Part shown: one piece after another, positions 1 to 10,425 of the stretch
Layout of the letters: every line of letters begins with the position of its first letter
How positions within the stretch are numbered: the stretch's first letter is position 1
Origin: Ilex aquifolium
Taxonomy: Eukaryota; Streptophyta; Magnoliopsida; Aquifoliales; Aquifoliaceae
Direction: 5' to 3'
Assembly (NCBI GenBank): GCA_951799425.1
Contig: OX637397.1
Coordinates: forward strand, 4,765,001 to 4,829,000
Length of the DNA stretch: 64,000 nt
Made by a program: the position numbers and the translations under genes
The notes under the pieces: model-generated
Database searches by the model: none
Told to the model about the DNA's origin: nothing
The model's input: the letters and a program-made list of their open reading frames with translations, nothing else

Positions 1-360
1 TTCAGCTCCCGAGGGGGTCTGGGTGCCACCTCTCGCTTCCGAGGGGGTCTGGGTGGCCTTGGGAGCCTTGGCAAGCATGAGGCCTTTTGGGGAGCTTGGG
101 CGAGCCTGGGACCTGGCGAGCTCCCTTGGGCAAGCTCCACTGAAGTAGGTGGCATTTTGGCGAGGAAGCCTACATAGAGGGGCGTGCAAAGGCTGGTCTA
201 GGTGACCAGGGCGGCCAGGCAGCTGGGTACGCTGATCTAATGAAGCCCCTCGGGTTGCAGATGACCTAAGTTTGAAGATCCTGCCTAAAGATGGCAAAAA
301 TAATGTTATTTCAAACATTAAAATATTTAATATGATTACCTGGAGAGAGAGGCAGGCTGC

Positions 361-712
361 TTGCGCGAGAGCAAAGTCAGAGCTGTGGACGTCCCATGAG
401 AGAGCCGCATGATCATAGGCCGAGCTACGTATTGTCTCGGGAGATGGCTGCCTTAGCAGAGGCTTTCAAGGTGACTACTTGCGCGAGAGCAAAGTCATAG
501 GCCGAGCTACGTATAGTCTCGGGTGATGGCTACCGTAGCAGAGGCTTTCAAGGTGACTACTTGCGCGAGAGCAGAAACATAGACCGAGCTACGTATAGTC
601 TCGGGTGATGGCTGCCGTAGCAGAGACTTATTAGGTGACTACTTGCACGAGAGCAAAGTCATAGGCCGAGCTACGTATAGTCTCGGGAGATGGCTGCCGT
701 AGCAGAGGCTTA
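361..712. repeat. 82-bp tandem repeat, about four units
   Basis: The phrase gcgcgagagcaaagtc returns near 363, 481, 563 and (one change) 645, each time followed by a block containing gagctacgtatagtctcggg and ctgccgtagcagaggc. The last three units are spaced 82 bp apart; the first spacing is 118 bp. No coding role is apparent. Confidence 0.85.
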
Positions 713-1129
713 CAAAGTGTGTCCTGCACTCCTCTTTGGCTTTGTACTTGGCTTTCTTTCTTTATTCTTTTGGCTTTGAATGCTTATAGGTGGCTGCTGC
801 TTTGCCCTGCTTGTTTACAAATACGCTGAAGATCAAGGAGGCAATCGATGTCCAGGCAGCGGAGAGGCGGGCACATGAGGCTGCTGAAGAGCAGTTAAGG
901 TTTGAGCGACAGGCACGAGAGGATGTCGCGTAGCTTGCACGACAGGCACGAGAGGATGCCGTGAAACTGTTAAGGCTCGAGCGGCAGGCACGAGAGGATG
1001 CTGCTGAGAAGTTGAGGCTAGTGCATGAAAGGGCTACTCAACTTGAGGCTGACCTTCGAGTAGCACTTGAGAGAGCTACTAGGCCAGAGGCTCATTCCAT
1101 AGATATGGAGGAGATTGGAGAGATGATGT

Positions 1130-1530
1130 TGAGGAGCTGGGCGCTTGAGATTGGGCGCCTGGTGCTGGGTGCCTAGTGTGGGGCGCCTGCTGCTAGGAGC
1201 CTGCTGCTAGGCGCTGGGCGCCTGCTGCTAGACGCTGGGCGCCTGTGATTGGGCACCTGAGAGTGGGGCGCCTGCTACTGGGTGCCTGGTGAGAGGGGGC
1301 GAGACCCCTCGTCTAGGCGACACCATAGGAGCGCTCTAGGTGGAGAGGGCGAGACCCTTCGTCGGCATCATGGGGGTGCCCAAGGTGGAAAGGGCGAGAC
1401 CCTTCGTCTAGGCACCATGGGGGCGCCCAAGGTAGAGAAGGGGAGACCCTTGTTGGCATTATGGAGGGCGCCCAAGGTGGAGAGGGTGAGACCCCTCGTC
1501 TGGGCGACTGCTCTGCTGGGAGCTATTTGT
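1130..1530. repeat. GC-rich minisatellites
   Basis: From 1130 to 1290 the sequence is a run of variants of ctgggcgcctgctgctagg. From 1290 to 1510 there are four variants of a unit containing ggagagggcgagaccc and ccaaggtgga. The short plus-strand open frame at 1282-1539 is only this repeat read through. Confidence 0.75.
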
Positions 1531-1709
1531 AAATTTTAGGAAAGCAAAATAATTCTGGACACAATAATCTTGGCAGAATTTTATTTCATAAAATAACAAA
1601 TAACAAAGTAAATCAACTAATAAAGGATAGATAAAATCTTTAGGTGCTTGGTGTCCCGTAGGTGGGCCAAGACTTCCCTGTTGAAGTCGGAGTCACCTCC
1701 TCCTAGCCC

Positions 1710-3250
1710 TTAGGCAATCGTCTGGATTTCTCCGAGGGGTTGCTGGTGTTCTCTATCATCCTGGTCCCAACCAAGTTGCGGGACTTGTCTTCTGCCAGCA
1801 ACATACTGCCTCAAGTGACCACGCTGTATGAGCTCCTCGATCTGCCTTTTAAGATCAAAACAGTCGTCAGTGTCGTGGCCATGGTTGCGGTGGAAGCGAC
1901 AGTGCTTGCTAGGATTTCTACGGTTTGGGGATGACTTCATTTTTTCGGGCCAGCGGAGCGTAGGGTCATCCCGTATCTGAAATAGAATGTGCTCCACCGA
2001 GGCGTTGAGTGGTGTGAAAGGTTGTTGCTCTCTCAGAGGTGGGGGACCGAGGCGGTCCTTGACAGAGATTCCCTGCGTCCTATTTCTTTTGTTTTCTATC
2101 TCCCACCTGTCCTCGCGAATGTCCTTCCTTTTCTCCCCTCCTCGGGAGGGCTCACCTCGACGGACCTTGGTGACGTCCTCGGCATTTATATACTTTTGGG
2201 CCCTTGACAGCAGCTCGGGCATGCTGGAGGGTGGCCTCTTGAGGACAGAAAACATGAAACTGGAGGAGCAAAGTCCAGCGATAAAAGCAGCTAAGGCCAC
2301 CTTATCATTCGGCTCCTCAATCTGGAGAACCTCCTCGTTGAAGCGGGCAAGGTAGCACCTGAGGCTTTCATCCCTGTCCTGCTTGATAGTGAGCAGGTGG
2401 GTCACTGATTTCTGATGGCGACGTCCCCCAATGAAGTGGGAGACGAATGACCTACTCAGCTCTGCAAAAGAGTGGATGGAGGAAGGCTTGATTTTGGAGA
2501 ACCACTGGCGGGCGGACCCCTTGAGAGTGGTAGGGAAAGCTCTGCACATGATCTCCTCAGGTACGTTGTGGAGTTGCATGAGGGACTTATAGGTGTCCAA
2601 GTGGTCTAGAGGGTCTTTGGCGCCATCAAAGACCTCGATGGTAGGCATCTTGAACTTCGAGGGCGGAGGGTAATTTACTATATCAGCAATAAAAGGAGTG
2701 TCGGTACGTCTTACCAGGTAGTCCAAGGTCTCCGGCGCCTGTGCCTTGATAGCATTGAGGGCATCACCCAGTTGGTTTTGCACCTCTCTAATCTTCTCAT
2801 CCCACTGATTAGGGACGTCCTTGGTCAGGTATTGGCTTTCGTGGTCTCCATATTGACTCTCTCTTGCGTCCTCCTGGGCAAGCACATGCAAAGGGGGAAC
2901 GCGTGAACTCCCTGCGTGTTGAGGAGGGACTGCCGGACGAGGGGCTCCTTGGCGTGGCCCTGGAGCATTATGGTGAGGGACCCTATGGTGGGGGCAATCT
3001 GGCGTCCAGAAGGGACAGGTTGTTCCTCTCCTAGTGGAGGGAGTGGGACTCCTCCTTGGGAAAGCATGAGTTGGATGATCTGTTGGTTCTGGCTCACCAG
3101 CAGCTGCATGGTCTGGAGGAGTTGTTGTTGTCCAGTGGCGGGAGTAACAGTAGTAGAAGGTTCCCCAGGTACGATGGGAGGAGCCTCTTCCCGGTGAGCC
3201 TGGTTGTTTTCTCCCGGTTGTTGAGACCTTGATCTCGTGGTGATTGCCAT
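1710..3250 (-). pseudogene. gypsy-type gag, frameshifted and stopped
   Basis: The minus strand encodes a retrotransposon gag. The frame begins at 3250 with MAITTRSRSQ, typical of plant gypsy gag starts, and runs through a Gln/Pro-rich leader to about 2900. There it passes to a second frame (2891-1710), so a frameshift lies near 2890-2940. The second part holds the capsid-like block with FKMPTIEVFDGAKDP, LKGSARQWF and a Cys/His segment CRFHRNHGHDTDDC, which resembles the conserved C-terminus of this gag family. The frame ends in GEIQTIA followed by TAA. Beyond the stop the same frame goes on with GLGGGDSDF for some 25 codons, as expected if the stop is a mutation in the gag-protease linker. 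No protease or polymerase follows. The element is either non-autonomous or truncated. Confidence 0.85.
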
Positions 3251-3294
3251 GGATTCAATGAGTACAGAAATAGAGTAATAGAAAATTTGTCGTT

Positions 3295-3314
3295 TCCCAC
3301 AGACGGCATCAAAC
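3295..3314 (-). other. putative primer binding site
   Basis: Directly downstream (minus strand) of the proposed LTR end lies GTTTGATGCCGTCTGTGGGA. It resembles the motif TTTGGCGCCGTCTGTGGGAA that often follows the 5' LTR in plant gypsy elements. The position between LTR and gag start fits; the tRNA identity is not certain. Confidence 0.5.
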
Positions 3315-4161
3315 TGATGATGCACAAAATTCTCTTTGGCAAGATCAACAGTCAAGTATGAATAGTGATGCAATTAATGAATAATAAACAGACAATCAAT
3401 GGCAATCAATGAATCAAAACCACAAACAGAGAATTAACACAGGGATTTATAGTGGTTCGGTCTCGGATGACCTACGTCCACTCTCTGGAGTGGCAGCGAT
3501 GGCCGGTGTTCTTTATTAATGAATAAGAGTCACCGGAGTGTTACAGAGCTTTGAAAGAGGGGGAGCAATGTGTAGAGGTATAGGAGGTGTGGTGTGTGTA
3601 AATTCTCAAATGCCTTTTCAAGTGGAGAGAGCTTACATTATATAGGCTCACTAAGGCGGTGAGTTGAGGCAGTCACCATTATTTTGGTAAGTATAGTTAT
3701 GGTAGGATTCTACCACTTTGGTAGGTACAGTTATGATAGGATTCTACCACTTTGGTAGGTACAGTTATGGTAGGATTAGATCTCTGGTGCGTATCCCGAT
3801 AATTTCTCCCTCGTGTCCCTATTCTGTAGGAGGAGGTTCTGAGATGGGCTAGGCTTGAGTCATAGGAGGCTTCATTGGAATCAGGAGGCAAGGAGGAGAC
3901 CAAGGCAGGCGAAGGAGGAGGGCTGGGCACCTGAGGAGGAGGGCAGGGCGCCTGGCATGATGGCCTGAGCGCTTGGGATGGTCTGGGCGCCCAGTTTGGG
4001 CGCCAGGGGGTCTTGGATGACCTTGTGTGCTCCTTGTTAATGTAGCTCCTTGAGCTTATGAGCTTGACCGGGTTGACCATATTGGGCTAAATTTGCTGGA
4101 TCTCTTAGAGTTGGCCCCTTGGGCTTGTAACATGAGTTGGGCCCTTGGGCTTGGCCCATCA
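3315..4161 (-). repeat. 5' LTR of the gypsy-type element
   Basis: On the minus strand the segment begins TGATGGGCC and ends in CA just before the putative primer binding site. It contains a TATA-like CCTATATAATG near 3637-3650 and, at 3440-3510, the stretch with gtggttcggtc and gacctacgtcc, which is characteristic of plant gypsy LTRs. About 32-bp repeats with tttggtaggtacagttat occupy 3685-3780. The matching second LTR is not in the window, so the borders are inferred from TG/CA and context only. Confidence 0.55.
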
Positions 4162-4420
4162 AAATTCATCGTTGTTTATATGAAAATGATTTCAAACGCG
4201 TGTGCTTCTAACTTTTTTACTTTGAACAACGTTCGTTTAAATCACACTTTCATGCAACACGTACGATAAATTGAAAAATAAACTAAAAACAATCGTAAAG
4301 TGATAATACATATTAAAAAACCAATGTATTACAATACAAAAACTACGCAAATGGGAATCACAAAACTACGCCAATTTTGAGCGGAGAAGACAGAGAGACA
4401 ACCATTGTTCAACTATATTC
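4162..4420. other. AT-rich spacer, no gene seen
   Basis: No open frame, RNA gene or repeat boundary could be recognised here. Confidence 0.5.
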
Positions 4421-5118
4421 TATATTGTCTGTTTGTGTTGGAGTGGATTAAAAATTCAATATAATGGTGGAGTAATGCAACTGAAAATTCAGAAAAATAT
4501 TAACAATGCATGTTAGGTTGAACAACCCAAATTAAAATACCCATTGTCGGTTTGTGTTGGAGTGGAGTAAATTCATTATAATGTAGAATAGCATGTGGGA
4601 CCAATGGCAATGACAATTATACTATTCAGAGACGGTTTTTTTTTTTTTATTAATCTAATTTATTAATTTAATTAATTATAATTTTTAAATTGATATGCGT
4701 GATTGAATAGCGTGCGAGACCGGTGGCTGCTCAACAACCCAACCCATGGATGTTCTCATGAAAAGGACGGGTATGGTAGTGACTATTTAATTAATGGAGC
4801 TTATGACTTGGTCATTCATTCAAATCACTTTCAAGTGAAGAATCCATAAGACTTGCATAATTCATTTAATGGATCAGTGCATTTGACTTGGTGGGTCATT
4901 CATTCAAATCAATTGCAAGTGAAGAATCCATAAGACTTTTATAATTCATTTAATGGATCCGAGCATATGACTAGGTGGGTCATTCATTCAAATCACTTTC
5001 AAGTGAAGAATCCATAAAACTTTTTATAATTCATTTAATGGATCGGAGCATATGACTTGGTGGGTCATTCATTCAAATCAATTGCAATATCAAGTGTCCA
5101 CACAAGGTGGATGTTTAC
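4421..5118 (+). promoter_or_regulatory. duplicated 5' flank of an ankyrin gene
   Basis: This block is nearly identical to 20897-21475, which directly precedes the ankyrin start codon at 21476. It is therefore the old promoter and leader region of a duplicated ankyrin copy. The last 70 bp before the ATG are shortened relative to the 21-kb copy, which has about 55 extra bases at 21398-21460. Regulatory motifs cannot be assigned. Confidence 0.75.
4797..5090. repeat. ~88-bp tandem repeat, four units
   Basis: Four units share tcattcattcaaatca, aagtgaagaatccataa and ataattcatttaatggatc. The homologous flank at 21265-21390 has only about two units, so copy number changed after the duplication. Confidence 0.85.
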
Positions 5119-5233
5119 ATGGATCCTGAATTGTACAGGGTTGGTGCATCCGGCAACATTGATGTGGTGGTGCAAAACAACGACAAAGTCATGAAGTGAC
5201 TCCAAACTGCAATACTGGTCTCCATATTGTTGG
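5119..5233 (+). pseudogene. ankyrin gene exon 1 fragment
   Basis: The frame starts MDPELYRVGASGNIDVVVQ, matching the first residues of the copy at 21476. It stops after 26 residues because a few bases of the GAGGAATTGACT segment are lost. Homology ends near 5233 within the codons for the second ankyrin repeat, after which unrelated AT-rich sequence follows. It is a dead relict of the family. Confidence 0.8.
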
Positions 5234-6884
5234 AAAAAATTGTTTTAAACAAGTTTATTTAACCAATTTCAGGCTTAAATAAAAATGGGACTCACTCTTC
5301 GAAATTAGTGGGACCAAGGTTAAACGTGTTCTCCTCCATGAGGAGATTAACATGGTATATTTATTTGTCCAAAACCATTAAGATTTGAATGAGAAATTAT
5401 GTCTCAAAGTGACCTATTTGAAGTGATGAAATAAACTAAAATTAGTGTAGTAAAATAAGGTTTATCCTACATTAGAAAAAGACCAACACTTTGGTGAGTT
5501 AATATATTCCTAAGTGGCTTCATGAGTTGGGCTCCAAGGGATACCACACTTTTGTGAGCGGAGCAAGCGCATACACTACATTGGTTATCACACACGTTTG
5601 CGCTTGATTTGGAATTTCTATGTCACTTTCAATGATCACTATCGCCTTTCAAGAAACTTAGTAATCTTCTCTAATATAGTTAATGTCGACAAGTTCACAT
5701 AGATGGATGCACTTTTATGTGAAGTAGTTGGCTCGATTTTAGACGAACTTAGCGATCTTCTCTAATTTAGACGCATGTTGGACCTAGATTTTACATTTCT
5801 TATTTAGATAAGCAGAAGGCCACACTGCATTAGGTTTGAATGTTTAAAAGTGCATGTGTTTTTTTTTATAACGAAAAAGACTACTCCAGGTTGAACATTT
5901 TACATCCGTATTTGTGTTCAAATCAATACCTTGCTTCAGCTGTGTTACAGTCTAGCTTCAACAGCACAAAACCACAAAGCTCTTTAATATGTCAAAGTGG
6001 TACCATTTATTCATTCATTGCTTCAATTACACTTAATCCTTTTCTTCCTTTGTTGTTTTAGATTTTGTACCACGAATAATGAATACTTTAACAGGAAAAA
6101 GTAAAAGCAAAATCCTCATATACCACTTCATGACACTTTTTAAGTAGAATTTGTTTTGCCTAAGCTTTTGTCAGTAAGAATGATCGGATTTAAAATTTCT
6201 CTGTCACTTATGATCACTATCACCTTGCAAGAAATTTAGCAATTTTCTCTCGTATTGTTAAGGTCAGAAATTTGTTCATAAGATCGATACAAATATAGAT
6301 AAAGACGATTACCTATATTACAGACATAGCAGAACGCTAAGGAGGATAAGGGTTTTGATGAGTTACTGGCCTAATATTTTTTAATGCTCAAGTGATTGCT
6401 TGTGACCATCTTGCAAAAGAGCAGAGGAGGGAAGGAGGCCTCTCAAAGTGACATGAGAGGAGAGTAATAAGGAATAATAAATGTATTAATTTGCAATCTT
6501 TCCACTCGTTGCTCGTGACTATCTTAATAGGATAGATATATATTTGAAGTCTTTTCCACTTTTACTTTAAGATTTTTTTAGAAGGTTTAAATACATTTTA
6601 AGACTTTTTATAAGACTTTTTATAGACTTGTGAAAATAGGTTTGCATTCACTTGACTTTGATTAGTAGAGGTTAGGTACGATTAATTAGTGTAACCCAAA
6701 CCCATAGGAATAAAGGCAATTTATTCGTTCGGTTGCATGTGAATCTAAGCAATAAGAGAAATTCCATTACTTCCAGAATGAGTAATCCTTTAGTTTTGGG
6801 CAATGGTTCATTCCAATCTTTTGTATCATTGCTCCTACATAGTTTTACGCCCATTGATATTTAAATAAGCGAGAGGTAAAGGTA
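5234..6884. repeat. duplicated intergenic block, also found at 63.3-63.9 kb
   Basis: 5605-5990 matches 63297-63655 and 6664-6892 matches 63658-63879. Shared phrases are ggaatttctatgtcactttc and tgcacttttatgtgaagtag. The 5990-6664 interval is absent from the right-hand copy. A diverged repeat of the first phrase lies at 6190-6260. No coding sequence was recognised. The open frame at 5840-6061 has no family features and I treat it as chance. Confidence 0.7.
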
Positions 6885-6892
6885 TGCATGTC
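6885..6892. repeat. 8-bp target-site duplication, left
   Basis: TGCATGTC precedes the hAT terminus and is repeated exactly at 9393-9400. Confidence 0.9.
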
Positions 6893-9392
6893 CAAGGACG
6901 GAGCCAGGATTTTTGTTTATCCCGGGCTAAGCTAAGCATTCATTTCACCTAACATATTCCTAGGCCTCACACATTTCATTAAATCATATTTGCAGTTATC
7001 AAGAAGATTACAAAACCAAAGTCTAGTAGCACCATTAAACAGGACAAATACTCACCTGTAAAGGCAAAAGTTCTTTCAAGAAGTCATCAGATTGCAACAA
7101 CAAAGCAGCTCAAGCCTCTATGTCGTGCTCTCAGCTAATCCAGCATTCATGACTACTTTTAAAGCAGTCCTATTATGAGCTGAGTTTTAGGACATATGCA
7201 TTAAAGAAGTAGCATGTTTTTTAATTTTATTGTTCTTTATTTTGTATCCTGCATGCATTACTTCTTTCATTTTATTCTATGTAATTAGATTGCATCAAGG
7301 GTAAGGTACATATGTCTCCCCTAGTTAGGTGTAATTTAATTTTTTAAGCAATAAAATTCTCTCGCACCGTTGAGGTTTAAAAAAAAAAAAAAAAACTACA
7401 AACTTGCTACTTTCTTCCGATATGCTAGCTCTCTCTGAATCGCAAGCTCCACTAGCATAATATTCACCCTCCTCCCTTCAGTCATTCTCTTTCAGTTAAA
7501 TTCCCTGCAAACTTAAATAATGCACAACACCTCCATCAGTCAAACGAATTCGAACTAGTCTTGTTACACCAACAATGCACAAATGACAAAACTCCTGCTT
7601 TTTCTGGAATAGAACATGAGAAATTCAACTTTTTCTTAACAAAATAGGAAAAACTGCTCAAAGCAGGATGAATTTTTTAAAAAATCATATCCGCATTTCA
7701 AACAATATTTGAGAAAAAACTATTCAGATGTCACTAACATAGGAACTCAGCAAGAAATATATCTATACAAATTCAGTGCTGCATCATACTTAGAAGGTCT
7801 TCCTTGAATCTTGAACAGTTTATTTTGATTTACACGAGACAGGTAAATTCGTCTCTTCCCCATTTGAGGCTTTATATTCTCACCCTTTAGTAAATAAAAT
7901 AGTGGACTCTGAAAGTGCTCCAACTCACAAAAAAATAAATAAAGATTTTGGTTGCTGAGGTTGATGGCTGCACTAAGGATTAATACGTGGTGACTACCTA
8001 CACAAGCAATGATCCAAGAGCAATAAAATTTGAGGAAAAAATTTAGTAAATCAGTGACCAATCTGTTTGTTGAAAATCATTACACATTATATAAGAATGA
8101 AAAGAGCAGCCTATGCAGAGTACACCATTCGATAATTTCCAATCAAGTTGGAATAACAGATTAATTTGTAGAGAACTGTTATGCTCAAGAAAAGAGGCAA
8201 CTACTGCCTTTTGTGCATTTACACTCATTTATGTACACATACTAGTATTGGTGAATTTGAATTGCAGAATCTAAAAATTGACTCCCAAGAAAACATGAAA
8301 CGCGACTAGGCATATTTGGATTGTTATGACAAACGATGTCTCCGAAGTAATACAAACTGCAATGAAATCATGTTTCAGTACGATTTTAATAGGTAGAAGG
8401 CAATGAACACCTTAAAATGCTTGATAAAAAATGTGTAACTTCTCCAGACTTGCTATGAATCAACTGTCCCCGCATTAGCGAAATGATAATCGATTCACAT
8501 AACAAAGAGAGAATAGAACAGGGGAAGGTGTTAGATTCATAGCAATTGCATTTCCAATTTCATGGTACTAGCAGATAACAGTAGCAATAAAAATGTTCAC
8601 TGACCAAAAGAGGAAACAGAAAGAAATTAGTCATTAGAAACAGAAAACAAACAAATCCATCAGAACAAGCACAACCCATCTTCTTAAATTCTACACCCAT
8701 ACTCAAAGGCGCTATAAAAAAAAAGATGGATCTAGACGTTTTCAATAAATAAAACGCTTGAAATGTCCGGCGAGAGGGGAAGGGAGAGGGAATCCCGATG
8801 ATTCTGAATAGAAAAAGGAAAGAGTGGTGTACAAAAAAACAGTACCTCAAAAGCTTCTTGAGTCCTTCAATGGCGTCGTCGCATGAATATTTTGCCATAT
8901 GATCTTCTCTCTGCCTTACACATCACACAAAGCATTGCTGTCCAAGGTAGAGTTATACATATGAGATATATAATATTGCATATATGTTTGGATATATAAT
9001 ATTGCATATAACCCAAATTGAGCAGTAACAAAGTGTAGTTTCCTGATCCTCATAGCTGTGGCCTGTGTGATATATCTGTAGAGACTAGAGTTTAGAGAGA
9101 GAGATTTGATGGAAGGATTAGACCAAGAGCAGGAGCCGCTGTGTGTTGCGCTGTTGCTTGTCCGGAGATTTGGGGAAGGGACTCGCCGCTCGCGTGAGAG
9201 AGAAGCTTTGCAGGTTTGCAGGAAGGGACTCGACTGATTTTGGGCAAGTTTTGCAGGTGGGCTGGGTTGGGTTAGTTGGGTTGGATGGGATTTTTTTTTG
9301 GAGTGGGGGTGGGCTGGTACTTAGTGGTAAATTTTTTTTTTTTTTCACTCTGGGCTTCAGCCCACCTTAGCCCACTAGTAAATCCGTCCTTG
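6893..9392. mobile_element. 2500-bp non-autonomous hAT element
   Basis: The element begins CAAGGACGGAGCCAGGAT and ends with the inverse of CAAGGACGGA, giving 10-bp terminal inverted repeats. It is flanked by the identical 8-bp duplication TGCATGTC. The 8-bp duplication and a terminus of the type CARGGRCGGAGCCAGG are hallmarks of plant hAT transposons. Both ends also carry subterminal GGGCTAAG motifs. The paralogous locus near 63872-63879 has the flanks joined around ggcatgtc with no insert, which confirms the borders. No transposase is visible, so mobilisation would need a transposase supplied in trans. Inside is an A-run near 7378-7396 and, on the minus strand, an exon that looks like a carbonic anhydrase start (8846-8898). 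Confidence 0.92.
8846..8898 (-). pseudogene. captured first exon resembling beta-carbonic anhydrase
   Basis: On the minus strand an ATG at 8898 starts MAKYSCDDAIEGLKKLL and is followed by AG|GTACTG, a usable splice donor. Plant cytosolic beta-carbonic anhydrases begin with this kind of segment: Met, a few residues, SYEDAIxxLKKLL, then a KxxL helix. Only this exon was found; the zinc-binding Cys/His/Cys exons are absent from the element. The open frame to 8560 is intron read-through. The fragment lies wholly inside the hAT element, so it is probably host sequence picked up by the transposon. The match is short and could be to another helix-start exon. Confidence 0.5.
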
Positions 9393-9400
9393 TGCATGTC
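9393..9400. repeat. 8-bp target-site duplication, right
   Basis: TGCATGTC, identical to 6885-6892. Confidence 0.9.
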
Positions 9401-10301
9401 GGTCCACATACTATCCCCCAAAAAAAAGTGACAGAGTGCAAGGGCAGGGGTAAAGTGCCAACTTGATGTGTTTACCAAAGTGGTATGTGTACCAAATTCT
9501 ATTTTCCAACGATGTGTCCCATCAACAACCATCTAACATTATTTGGACCGCATTATTTTATGGTGATCAGAGTGCCAACTCTATAGGAAAACAAGATTTA
9601 GTAAGAATAGTTGGTAAATGTAGCGAAGTTGATAAAACGACACAAATGGTACCGTAAGAACATCAGCTTTCCACTTTTTAGTTTGGGCTAATTTTCATTG
9701 AGGTATGGTTATTATTCTATAAGAACCCTAAGGAAATTAAAGTTCTACGATCGTTTTTGAGCAAGGGATAATCTATAGATTATATTAAAGTTACTGATCC
9801 ATTTAATGGGAAAGGGTCACTTGGACCTCGAATGAGGTACCACTCTTATGTGAAGTTGGAAGTTCCCATTTTTGTATCTTTGTATTAATACCTTGTTAAT
9901 TCAGTAGTTTATCGTCGTAGCTTCAACAATCCTAGATTACAGGGCTCTTTAATTGATTGATGCTATAGTTGACAAAGTATTACCTTTACTTCATTCCTTG
10001 CTTCACTTACATTCAATCCTTTTCTTCCCTTGTTGTGTTTGCTTTAACAAGAAAAAGTGAAAAGAGAATCATCAAATACGTAAGCAATAAGAAATCCTTT
10101 ACTTTCATTTCAAGTCATCCGTTAATTTCAGTTTACTCAACCTAATTAGCCATGGATATTCCTATGATAAGAATAGGTACTTTGTGCATATATAATGTTA
10201 CGTATGTCTTGGTTGGTTTGTCTTGTCCATTCAATTATTTTTTGTAGCATCACTCCACGAGTCCCAACAGATTGCTCTTTCATAGTAGTTGAACGGGCAA
10301 G
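9401..10301 (+). promoter_or_regulatory. duplicated 5' flank of an ankyrin copy
   Basis: 9428-9508 recurs at 63922-63999 and 9601-9700 recurs near 30575-30665. 9750-10301 matches 14870-15479, which leads directly into the ankyrin pseudogene start at 15480. The block thus marks ankyrin 5' flanks throughout the window. The end gaacgggcaag before ATG is shared with later copies. Confidence 0.7.
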
Positions 10302-10425
10302 ATGGACCCTGCATTGTATATTACTGTCGAATCCGACAACAATGATGTTCTAATGCAAAACAAGGACAAAGTTGGGGTTGAAATGACTCCAAATCAAACA
10401 AAATTTAAGGATCCGGCAACAATGA
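10302..10425 (+). pseudogene. ankyrin gene exon 1 fragment
   Basis: The frame reads MDPALYITVESDNNDVLMQ and continues to the conserved EMTPNQ, matching the first 36 residues of the intact exon 1 copies. Homology is then lost, with a short rearranged repeat of the words for ggatccggcaacaatga. No ankyrin repeat is complete. Confidence 0.8.

Larger units (their letters stand above)
1..1560 (-). mobile_element. GC-rich distal part of a gypsy-type element (no pol)
   Basis: This stretch is far more GC-rich than the rest of the window and is built from short repeats. The motif ggcgcctg, frequent at 1140-1290, also occurs in the LTR at 3315-4161, which suggests one element running leftwards off the window. 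No protease, reverse transcriptase or integrase motif is visible. Positions 820-1176 read on the plus strand as a Lys/Glu/Arg-rich helix with repeats of RQAREDA and one internal stop. That looks like a degraded coiled coil or a fortuitous repeat product. The left border and second LTR lie outside the window. Confidence 0.5.

Noticed and set aside
361..712. CRISPR-like regular repeats
   Set aside because: Units are 82 bp and contiguous with no unique spacers, and the context is a eukaryotic retroelement; this is a minisatellite.
7747..8228. Two minus-strand frames inside the hAT element as possible transposase
   Set aside because: No hAT transposase motif (zinc BED or dimerisation region) is visible, and the frames are short and Phe/Leu-rich.
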